Shown here piece after piece: positions 1 to 6,583 of a stretch of DNA of 13,732 nucleotides. A program made the translations under genes and the position numbers. Below the pieces are notes generated by a model. It was not told where the DNA came from. It worked only from the letters and a program-made list of their open reading frames with translations, and did not search any database. The DNA lies in the NCBI GenBank assembly GCA_020028375.1, contig JAHZNX010000024.1, forward strand, positions 1 through 13,732, given 5' to 3'. The stretch's first letter is position 1. Every line of letters starts with the position of its first letter. This DNA comes from Betaproteobacteria bacterium (GTDB taxonomy: Bacteria; Pseudomonadota; Gammaproteobacteria; Burkholderiales; SG8-41).

Positions 1-13
1 GCGCGACGGCGCG

Positions 14-1153
14 CTAGCCGCGCGCGCCAAAGATCATGCGTCGTGCGAGGAAGTCCCGCGCCGGGGGAATCACGCCCAGTACCGCAAGACCCAGGCCGCG
101 CGCCAGTTTGAGGGCGGCGAGCTCGTTGGAAAACAGGCGCACCAGCGAGTCGGTGAATAGGACTCCGCCACCGCGGTCGAGCCGGCGCCGGGCCGAGTAG
201 GCCCGGGCGAGCTCCGGGCCGCCGATGTGGACACGGTCGCAGTCCCGGAGGAGCATCGCCAGTTCCCAGGCGTCGCGCAATCCGAGGTTCAGGCCTTGCC
301 CGGCGACCGGATGCAGCATCTGCGCCGCGCTGCCGACCACCACCGTTCGCGGGTCCGCAATGCGGTCTGCGACTTTCAGGGCGAGCGGAAACCACGCGCG
401 GCTGCTGGCGGTCTTGAATCCCCCCAGGCGGTTCCCGAAGCTCTCCTGCAATCGTGCAAGGAACCCGGCTTCGGTCAGGGCGCACAGTTGCTGCGCTCGC
501 TCCGGGGCGGTCGTCCACACGAGAGCGAGCGCCTCTCCCATCGGCAGGAGCGCCAGCGGCCCTTCCGGGGTGAAGCGCTCGTAGGCAACGTTGTGGTGCG
601 GCAAGCTGCATGAGACGCGCGCGCTCACCGCAGCCTGGCCGTAATCGCGAATGCGCAGCCGTGCGACGGGCAGCGCCCCGCCGTCAGCCACGGCGAGCAG
701 TCTCGCGCTGGCACGGCCGTCGCCGGCGGCGGCGACCACGGTAGCCGCGTCCGTTCCGGATTCGAGCGCGCCGACCGTGGCCCGGATGAGGTCCACGCCG
801 CCTTCAGCCTCCAGCGCGCGCACAAGCACCTCGGATATCTGCCCGTAATCGAGCACGTAGCCGAGTGCCGGCACCCCCGCCTGCCGCGCGTCAAGCTCGA
901 CCCGGCCAAAGCCGCCGCGCTGCGACACGTGGATGCGCCGGATCGGTGTCGCGCCCGCCAGCCGCTCCCATACGCCGAGCCGTTCCAGTATCAGCCGGCT
1001 GCCATGAGAGAGCGCGATCGGCCGCGCGTCCGCCGCAGTGCCGCGCGGCCGCGCTTCCAGCAGCCCGAGCGCAAGGCCGGTTCCACGCAACGCGAGCGCA
1101 AGGGCGGCGCCGACCGGCCCGCCGCCGATGATCAGGACGTCGTAGTCAGCCAT
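14..1153 (-). CDS. ubiH: UbiH-type FAD-dependent 2-polyprenyl-6-methoxyphenol hydroxylase
   Basis: This is a flavoprotein monooxygenase of the UbiH/UbiF/COQ6 family, 379 residues against the usual 380-400. The family hydroxylates the aromatic ring of ubiquinone precursors at the inner face of the membrane. Seen in the sequence: an N-terminal dinucleotide-binding loop (IIGGGPVG, residues 8-15), an acidic residue ending the second strand (E33), DARPIALS at 42-49, and the second FAD motif GSAAQMLHPVAGQG (274-287) followed by LNLGLRD. The AAQ-LHP-AGQG form is closer to UbiH than to the GDAAH form of UbiF/UbiI-like paralogues. The start is the ATG at 1153, which overlaps the pepP stop by 8 bases (ATGGCTGA), so translation is probably coupled. 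pepP-ubiH adjacency is also known from E. coli. Which ring carbon is hydroxylated cannot be read from the sequence, because family members vary in regioselectivity. No membrane segment is obvious. Confidence 0.9.
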   Translation of the reverse strand: MADYDVLIIGGGPVGAALALALRGTGLALGLLEARPRGTAADARPIALSHGSRLILERLGVWERLAGATPIRRIHVSQRGGFGRVELDARQAGVPALGYVLDYGQISEVLVRALEAEGGVDLIRATVGALESGTDAATVVAAAGDGRASARLLAVADGGALPVARLRIRDYGQAAVSARVSCSLPHHNVAYERFTPEGPLALLPMGEALALVWTTAPERAQQLCALTEAGFLARLQESFGNRLGGFKTASSRAWFPLALKVADRIADPRTVVVGSAAQMLHPVAGQGLNLGLRDAWELAMLLRDCDRVHIGGPELARAYSARRRLDRGGGVLFTDSLVRLFSNELAALKLARGLGLAVLGVIPPARDFLARRMIFGARG

Positions 1154-2453
1154 CGCGCGCCCCCATCCAGGCTTCGATTTCGGCCGGGGTCTTGGGCGCG
1201 TCGCGGGTCAGCACCTCGGCGCCGGTATCCGTCACCAGCACGTCATCCTCGATGCGCACCCCGATGCCAGCGAAGCGCGCCGGCACGCCCTCGCCGGGCC
1301 GGATGTAACAGCCCGGCTCGACCGTCAGCACCATGCCCGGGGCAAGCGCGCGCCAGCCGCCCTGCAGCTTGTAGTCGCCGGCATCGTGCACGTCGAGCCC
1401 GAGCCAGTGCCCCGTGCGATGCATGTAGAATTTCTTGTAGGCCTCGGTCTCCACGACTTCGGCGAGGCCGCCGGACAGGAGTTTCAGGTCGATCAGGCCC
1501 TGGGCCAGCACGTTGACTGCCGCGCGATGCGGCGCGTCCCACGGCGCGTCGGGCCTGACCGCCGCAATGGCCGCGGTCTGCGCCGCGAGCACCAGCTCGT
1601 GGATTTCGCGCTGCGGCCCGCTGAACCGGCCGTTCACCGGGAAAGTGCGCGTGAGGTCGGCGGCGTAGCCGTCGAGCTCGCAGCCGGCATCGATCAGCAG
1701 CAGCTCCCCGTCCCTCAGCACGCCGTCATTCTGGACGTAATGCAGCACGCAGGCGCGTTCGCCCGAGGCGACGATCGGGGTGTAGGCAGGGGCCTGCGCG
1801 CCGTGGCGCCGGAACTCGTGCAGGAGCTCGGCCTCGATCTCGTACTCGGCCCGGTCAGGCCGGGCCGCGCGCATGGCGCGGCGGTGCGCGCCGGCGGAGA
1901 TCGCCGCAGCGCGCCGCATCACGGCAAGCTCCTCGGGTCCCTTGATGACCCGCATTTCGTCGAGCAGGGCGTGCACGTCCTTCACCGCCCGCGGCGCGGC
2001 GACGCCGGCGCGCGAGCGCTCGCGCACCTGGTTGATCCAGCCCGTCACGCGCGCGTCCCACGCCGCGTCGGCCCCCAGGTGGCAGTAGACAGCATCACGG
2101 TCCGCGATGAGCTCCGGCATCCGTGCGTCGAGCTCGGTGATCGCGCACGCTTCGTCGAAGCCAAAGGCCATGCGCGCGGCCTCCGGGCCGTGCCGGTAGC
2201 CGTCCCAGATTTCTCGCTCGGCGTCCTTGTCGCGGCAGAACAGGATGCTCTTCGGCGCGGCGCCCGCGACGATCACCAGCGCCGCGGCGGGTTCGCGGAA
2301 GCCGGTGAGGTAGTAAAAGTAGCTGTCGAAACGGTACGGGTAGTGCGCGTCGCGGTTGCGCGTGCGCTCGGGCGCGGTCGGAATGATCGCAACGCCCTCC
2401 CGCATGGCCGCCGCGAGCCGGGCGCGCCGCCGCTGGAAGACGCCGATGTCCAT
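1146..2453 (-). CDS. pepP: Xaa-Pro aminopeptidase (aminopeptidase P)
   Basis: This is a cytosolic metallopeptidase of the M24 'pita-bread' family that releases an N-terminal residue preceding proline. From the ATG at 2453 it has 435 residues, close to the roughly 440 of E. coli PepP. The N-terminal creatinase-like domain begins FQRRRARL and contains YPYRFDSYFYYLTGF. The catalytic domain holds all five expected metal ligands: D255 (LLIDAG), D266 (AADLT), H349 (TGHWLG), E379 (TVEPG) and E402 (RIEDD). The frame is open upstream with further ATGs at 2465 and 2489. I prefer 2453 because a perfect TATAAT box at 2472-2477 would put the RNA start at about 2465, making 2489 untranscribed from that promoter. 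2465 remains possible as a leaderless start. The 3' end overlaps ubiH by 8 bases. Upstream, murU ends 60 bases away, so pepP-ubiH may be partly independent of murU. Confidence 0.93.
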   Translation of the reverse strand: MDIGVFQRRRARLAAAMREGVAIIPTAPERTRNRDAHYPYRFDSYFYYLTGFREPAAALVIVAGAAPKSILFCRDKDAEREIWDGYRHGPEAARMAFGFDEACAITELDARMPELIADRDAVYCHLGADAAWDARVTGWINQVRERSRAGVAAPRAVKDVHALLDEMRVIKGPEELAVMRRAAAISAGAHRRAMRAARPDRAEYEIEAELLHEFRRHGAQAPAYTPIVASGERACVLHYVQNDGVLRDGELLLIDAGCELDGYAADLTRTFPVNGRFSGPQREIHELVLAAQTAAIAAVRPDAPWDAPHRAAVNVLAQGLIDLKLLSGGLAEVVETEAYKKFYMHRTGHWLGLDVHDAGDYKLQGGWRALAPGMVLTVEPGCYIRPGEGVPARFAGIGVRIEDDVLVTDTGAEVLTRDAPKTPAEIEAWMGARDG

Positions 2454-2471
2454 GCCCGCCGCCATGATGAA

Positions 2472-2477
2472 ATTATA
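2472..2477 (-). promoter_or_regulatory. Perfect -10 box upstream of pepP
   Basis: On the minus strand these bases read TATAAT, an exact sigma-70 -10 hexamer in otherwise GC-rich sequence. The box lies between the murU stop and the pepP start. I see no good -35 hexamer at 16-18 bases (the 17-base position reads GGCAGC), so activity would need an activator or be weak. The predicted RNA start, about seven bases downstream, falls on or beside the ATG at 2465. The next ATG, at 2453, would then have a leader of about 12 bases. Confidence 0.45.
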
Positions 2478-2513
2478 AGGCCCGGACACCGCCGGCTGCC
2501 GCAGCCCGCAACT

Positions 2514-3206
2514 CTAGCGTCCGCTCTCCGCGGCGAGCGCGCGCTCGAGCGCATCGAGGCGCAGCGGCGTGCCGACGTCCATCCACAGCCCTCGGTGGTG
2601 CTCGCCGGTGACAAGCCCGCGCGCCATTGCTGGCGTAAGCAGCGCCACCAGCTGGCATCGGGCTCCGCGCGCCACGCCCGAGAACAGGGCGGGGGCATAG
2701 ACGCCGATGCCGCTGAAGGTGAGACGGCCGGCGCCCTCCGCCGACACTGCGCCTGCGCTGAGCGCGAAATCGCCGCGCGGGTGATGCGCGGGGTTGTCGA
2801 CCAGCACGAGATGGGCGAGCCCGCGGCCGCGAGCGAGCGCCGCCGCGGGGGCCGCCAGCCGGGCAAAGTCAAAATCGCTGTAGACATCGCTGTTGATCAC
2901 CACGAACGGGGCGTCCCCGAGCAGCGGCAGCGCGAAGGCGATGCCGCCGGCGGTCTCGAGCGGTTGCGCCTCGCGCGAATAGACGATGCGCACGCCGTAG
3001 CGCGAACCGTCACCCAGCTCCTGCTCGATCATCCCGGCGAGGTGCGATACGTTGACGACCACCTCGGTATGGCCCGAGCGCGCGAGGCCCTCGATCAGGT
3101 GCGCAATGAGCGGCCGGCCGCCGACCTCGAGCAGCGCCTTGGGCACGCGATCGGTGAGCGGGCGCATGCGCTCGCCGCGCCCGGCGGCGAGTATCATCGC
3201 TTTCAT
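2514..3206 (-). CDS. murU: N-acetylmuramate alpha-1-phosphate uridylyltransferase
   Basis: This is a sugar-1-phosphate nucleotidyltransferase of 230 residues. MurU joins MurNAc-1-phosphate to UTP to give UDP-MurNAc, letting peptidoglycan fragments re-enter cell-wall synthesis without passing through the fosfomycin-sensitive MurA step. Seen: the nucleotide-binding start MILAAGRGERMRPLT (4-18) with a conserved lysine at 23 (PKALLEV), the GDGSRYGV and PLETAGGIA segments typical of MurU, and the metal-binding aspartate in INSDV (D107). As I recall it, Pseudomonas MurU has NGD where this has NSD, a mild variation that keeps the aspartate. The assignment over other nucleotidyltransferases (glucose- or mannose-1-phosphate) rests on the close overall pattern and on the kinase gene amgK 13 bases upstream, the known partner in this pathway. 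The start is the only reasonable ATG, directly before the LAAGRG motif. Confidence 0.88.
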   Translation of the reverse strand: MKAMILAAGRGERMRPLTDRVPKALLEVGGRPLIAHLIEGLARSGHTEVVVNVSHLAGMIEQELGDGSRYGVRIVYSREAQPLETAGGIAFALPLLGDAPFVVINSDVYSDFDFARLAAPAAALARGRGLAHLVLVDNPAHHPRGDFALSAGAVSAEGAGRLTFSGIGVYAPALFSGVARGARCQLVALLTPAMARGLVTGEHHRGLWMDVGTPLRLDALERALAAESGR

Positions 3207-3219
3207 GCGGCTCGATTCT

Positions 3220-4233
3220 CTATTTCCCGTTTCCGGTCGTCGCGGGCTCGCGCTGCCCGAGCTGATCGAGAAGGCGCGCCAAGGGCGCGAGTTCCTGGTA
3301 GCGCCCCGCCACTGCGCGCGCGTAGGCGAGGAAACGCGGCGTGTCCTCGAGATAGCCGCCCTTGCCGTCGCGGTAGTGTATGCGCGCGAAGATCCCGAGC
3401 ACCTTCAGGTGGCGCTGCAACCCCATCCACTCGAAGTCGCGGTAGAACGCGCCGAAGTCGGGGTCGACCGGCAGGCCGCGCCGCTTCGCTCTTTCCCAAT
3501 AGCGCGCGGTCCAGTCGATCACGCGCGCCTCGTCCCAGCTCACGAAGGCATCGCGCATGAGCGAGGCGAGATCGTAGGTGATCGGGCCGTGCACCGCGTC
3601 CTGGAAATCGATCACGCCCGGGTTGGGATCGCTCACCATGAGGTTGCGCGGCATGTAGTCGCGGTGCACGAATACCGCCGGCTGCGCCAGGCTGCGAGTG
3701 ATGACCAGGGTCACCGCGTCTGACAGAGCCTCTCGCTGCGCGCCGGAGAGCGCCCGCGCGAGGTGGCGCCCGACATACCATTCCGGAAACAGGTCGCACT
3801 CCCGCCTGAGCAGCGCTTCGTCGTAAGGCGGCAGCTCCCCCTCGCGGCTCGCCAGCTGCCATTTGATGAGCGCCTCGATCGCGTCTGCGAACAACCGGTC
3901 GGCATTGGCTTCATTCAACACGGCAAGATAAGTCGTATCGCCAAGGTCGGTCAGCAGCAGAAAGCCGCGCGCGAGATCCTGTGCGATCACCTCGGGAGCG
4001 TTGACGCCGGCCGCGCGCAGCAGCGCCGCGACGTGCACGAAGGGGCGGCAGTCCTCGCGCTCAGGCGGCGCATCCATCGCGATCAAGGACCGCGCGCCGT
4101 CAACGCGCACCCGAAAATAGCGCCGGAAGCTCGCATCCGCCGACGCCGGTTCGAGGTCGAACGCGCTTGCTCCCAGACACGCACCGAGCCAACCGCGCAA
4201 CTGCTCCAATCGAGTGTCGTTATGCCCCGACAA
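3220..4233 (-). CDS. amgK: N-acetylmuramate/N-acetylglucosamine kinase, probable TTG start
   Basis: This is an anomeric sugar kinase with an aminoglycoside-phosphotransferase fold. AmgK phosphorylates MurNAc (and GlcNAc) at C1, supplying MurU encoded immediately downstream. With the TTG start at 4233 it has 337 residues, the usual family length. Seen: an N-terminal nucleotide-binding region with SFRRYFRV (35-42), LLLTDLGDTTYL (92-103), the catalytic loop HRDYMPRN (190-197) and the metal-binding DFQDAV (209-214). The frame stays open far upstream, into the opposite-strand lptD gene, but has no ATG there compatible with the divergent promoter. TTG 4233 is preceded by GAAGG with an 8-base gap and gives the typical beginning MSGHNDTRLEQLRGWL. 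A second TTG at 4209 is less likely. The extended -10 box at 4263-4271 would give a leader of about 23 bases. Confidence 0.87.
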   Translation of the reverse strand: MSGHNDTRLEQLRGWLGACLGASAFDLEPASADASFRRYFRVRVDGARSLIAMDAPPEREDCRPFVHVAALLRAAGVNAPEVIAQDLARGFLLLTDLGDTTYLAVLNEANADRLFADAIEALIKWQLASREGELPPYDEALLRRECDLFPEWYVGRHLARALSGAQREALSDAVTLVITRSLAQPAVFVHRDYMPRNLMVSDPNPGVIDFQDAVHGPITYDLASLMRDAFVSWDEARVIDWTARYWERAKRRGLPVDPDFGAFYRDFEWMGLQRHLKVLGIFARIHYRDGKGGYLEDTPRFLAYARAVAGRYQELAPLARLLDQLGQREPATTGNGK

Positions 4234-4241
4234 GCCGATTG

Positions 4242-4246
4242 CCTTC
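4242..4246 (-). promoter_or_regulatory. Ribosome-binding site deciding the amgK TTG start
   Basis: On the minus strand these bases read GAAGG, eight bases before the TTG at 4233-4231. Its distance and position support that non-ATG codon as the amgK start. Confidence 0.5.
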
Positions 4247-4262
4247 AGCGATAAATTGTGCG

Positions 4263-4271
4263 ATTTTAGCA
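4263..4271 (-). promoter_or_regulatory. Extended -10 element of the amgK promoter
   Basis: On the minus strand these bases read TGCTAAAAT, an extended -10 element (TGn followed by TAAAAT, five of six bases matching TATAAT). No clear -35 hexamer is visible at 16-18 bases, which extended -10 promoters tolerate. The predicted RNA start near 4256 leaves room for the GAAGG ribosome-binding site at 4242-4246 and the TTG start at 4233. The same bases on the plus strand give only a weak -10 for lptD (TGCGATTTT), so the lptD promoter is not resolved. Confidence 0.5.
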
Positions 4272-4294
4272 CCACGCGGAACAGGCATTTTTCG

Positions 4295-6583
4295 ATGAAA
4301 AAACTGATAATTACGCGCCTGTCGCTGGCCCTCATGTGCGCGCTCCCGTTCGCGGCTCGCGGGCAGGTGGGGCTTACGCTGAAGTCGCAACCCGCGCTGC
4401 TCGTCGTGCCGCCGTCGCTGCAGGAAGACGTGCCGCTTTTCATCGAGGCGGACCGGCTGCAGGGGCACCAGGACCACGAAGCCGAAGCCGAGGGCAATGT
4501 CCGGTTGAGACGGCGCGGGCAGGCGGTGTTCGCCGATTGGCTGCGCTACGACAAGCCGAGCGGCGAGTTCGCAGCACAGGGCAACGTGCGCATGGAGAGG
4601 GGAAGCGACGTCGTGGAAGGCGCGCGCCTGAGGTACAACCTCGAATCCGACACCGGTTTGATGGACAAACCCACCTACGCGCTGCACAAGAGTCCCGGGC
4701 CCGCCGGCCAGCGGCAGCAGTTCAGCGACGGGGATGCGCGTGGCAAGGCGGAGCGAATACTCTTCGAGGGCCCGGGGCGTTACCGCGCGGAGCGCGCCCG
4801 GCACACCTACTGCGGTCCCGGCAACGAGGACTGGTATCTGCGCGCGGGTGATCTGAGTATCGACAAGGAGCGCGACCTCGGCATCGCCCGCGACGCAACC
4901 ATCGAGTTCCTCGGCACGCCGATCTTCTACTCGCCCTACCTGTCGTTCTCGCTCCACCAGGAGCGCAAGTCCGGCTTCATCACGCCGCACTACGGGAGCA
5001 CCAACACCGGCGGGGTGGAGGTGACGATTCCCTACTTCGTGAATATCGCGCCCAACCGCGATGCCACGATTTCGCCGCGCATCATGACGCGGCGAGGTTT
5101 ACAGATGGGCGGAGAGTTCCGCTACCTCGAGGCCGGCTATTCCGGCGAGGCGCGCGGGGAAATACTGCCGGACGACCGCGTTGCGGGCGGAGAGCAGCGC
5201 AGAGCCTATTACCTGCGCCACGATCAGACGCTGCCCAGCGACTGGTTCGGGAGGCTCAATTTGCAGCGGGTATCGGACAACACCTACCTCATCGATCTCT
5301 CGACGCAGATCGCGCAGACCTCTCAGGTCCAGCTTCCGAGCGATCTCACCGTCGGCCGCGGCGGCCCCTGGGGAGCCGCCGGCGGCTATGGGTTGAATGT
5401 CCTGGCGCAGCGCTGGCAGACGCTGCAGCCCGATCCCCTGCAGCCGGTGACACCTCCCTACGACCGGCTGCCCCAGATCACTCTGGCCGCCTCGCGCGCG
5501 GATGTGTTGCGTTCGGATTTCGATATCTACGGCCAGTACACCATGTTCGAGCATTCAACAATGACCACCGGCACCCGCATGGTGGCCTATCCGAGCGTGA
5601 GCGTGCCGTTGCAGACGGCGTATGCCACCGTGACACCCAAGCTCGGATTCAATGCGACGCAATACATCATCGACGCCAACAGCGCCGGATTCACCAACCA
5701 GAGCCGCGCGCTGCCGATTTTCACCACCGACTCGACCGTCGTATTCGAGCGTCCGACCACGATCGGGGGCGCGCCCTTCCTGCAGACCCTGGAACCGCGG
5801 CTCTACTACGTCTATATCCCGTTTCGCGACCAGAACAGCATTCCCGTGTTCGACAGCGCCCAGCAGGACCTCAACTTCGCGACCATCTATTCCGAGAACC
5901 AGTTCTCCGGCTGGGACCGCATTAACAATGCCAATCAATTGACCGTCGGCGTCGCCTCGCGCTTCATCGGCGCAGATAACGGCGCGGAGCGGCTGCGGGT
6001 GGCCGTTGCCCAGCGCTACAATTTCGAGGAACAGAAGGTGACCCTGCCCGGCGTCGCTCCGAGCACCTACTCGCGCTCCGACCTGCTCGCCGGCTTGTCG
6101 GGTGCGATCGCGCCGCACCTGCAGGCCCGGGTGGGAATGCAATACAGCACGAACCTTTCGCAGTGGCAGAAGTTCGACGCCGGCGCCCGTTACCAGCCGG
6201 CTCCGGGCAGGGTGCTCAACTTGTCCTATCGCTATACGCAAGACAACTTGCGCCAGACCGATATTTCGACGCAGTGGCCGCTCGGACGGGGCTGGACGGG
6301 GCTCGCGCGCTGGAACTACTCGCTGCAGGACAATCGCACGCTGGAGAGCCTGGTCGGCGCGGAATACAATGCCGGATGTTGGGGGCTGCGCCTGGTCGTC
6401 CACAGCTTCGCCACCACCACCCTGGAGACGCAGACCTCGTTTTTCGTGCAGCTCGAACTGGGCGGCCTTTCACGCATCGGCACCAACCCGATGGGAACAC
6501 TGCGACGCAATATCGGCGGCTATGAGAGGCTCGAACCCGGTTCGCCGAGACCCGATGGCGCAAGCCCATCCGACTACTACTGA
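4295..6583 (+). CDS. lptD: LPS-assembly outer-membrane protein LptD
   Basis: This is the beta-barrel translocon that, with the lipoprotein LptE, inserts lipopolysaccharide into the outer leaflet of the outer membrane. It has 762 residues, normal for the family. A Sec signal peptide opens the protein (MKKLIITRL, then a hydrophobic stretch), with likely cleavage after A21-R22-G23. Residues about 46-180 form the periplasmic OstA/LptA-like jellyroll (FIEADRLQGHQD, AEGNVRLRR, AQGNVRMERG). The barrel begins near residue 240 (VTIPYFVNIAPNRDATISPR) and runs almost to the C-terminus. The mature protein has only two cysteines, C173 (HTYCGPGNED) and C695 (NAGCWGL), where E. coli has four. The ATG at 4295 is chosen because it starts the signal peptide exactly; upstream in-frame codons run into the divergent promoter region. 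The last 29 bases overlap surA, whose product helps fold this barrel. Confidence 0.96.
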   Translation: MKKLIITRLSLALMCALPFAARGQVGLTLKSQPALLVVPPSLQEDVPLFIEADRLQGHQDHEAEAEGNVRLRRRGQAVFADWLRYDKPSGEFAAQGNVRMERGSDVVEGARLRYNLESDTGLMDKPTYALHKSPGPAGQRQQFSDGDARGKAERILFEGPGRYRAERARHTYCGPGNEDWYLRAGDLSIDKERDLGIARDATIEFLGTPIFYSPYLSFSLHQERKSGFITPHYGSTNTGGVEVTIPYFVNIAPNRDATISPRIMTRRGLQMGGEFRYLEAGYSGEARGEILPDDRVAGGEQRRAYYLRHDQTLPSDWFGRLNLQRVSDNTYLIDLSTQIAQTSQVQLPSDLTVGRGGPWGAAGGYGLNVLAQRWQTLQPDPLQPVTPPYDRLPQITLAASRADVLRSDFDIYGQYTMFEHSTMTTGTRMVAYPSVSVPLQTAYATVTPKLGFNATQYIIDANSAGFTNQSRALPIFTTDSTVVFERPTTIGGAPFLQTLEPRLYYVYIPFRDQNSIPVFDSAQQDLNFATIYSENQFSGWDRINNANQLTVGVASRFIGADNGAERLRVAVAQRYNFEEQKVTLPGVAPSTYSRSDLLAGLSGAIAPHLQARVGMQYSTNLSQWQKFDAGARYQPAPGRVLNLSYRYTQDNLRQTDISTQWPLGRGWTGLARWNYSLQDNRTLESLVGAEYNAGCWGLRLVVHSFATTTLETQTSFFVQLELGGLSRIGTNPMGTLRRNIGGYERLEPGSPRPDGASPSDYY

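Noticed and set aside
2481..2513. Hairpin (GGCTG/CAGCC) between murU and pepP as a terminator.
   Set aside because: The stem is five pairs with a 3-base loop and no T-run follows; it is more likely chance in GC-rich sequence.
1386..3560. A 2.2-kb open frame on the plus strand, opposite pepP, murU and amgK.
   Set aside because: Its translation is arginine-, alanine- and histidine-rich with no recognisable domain, and it lies wholly opposite three genes with full catalytic motifs. Long antisense frames are expected in GC-rich coding DNA.
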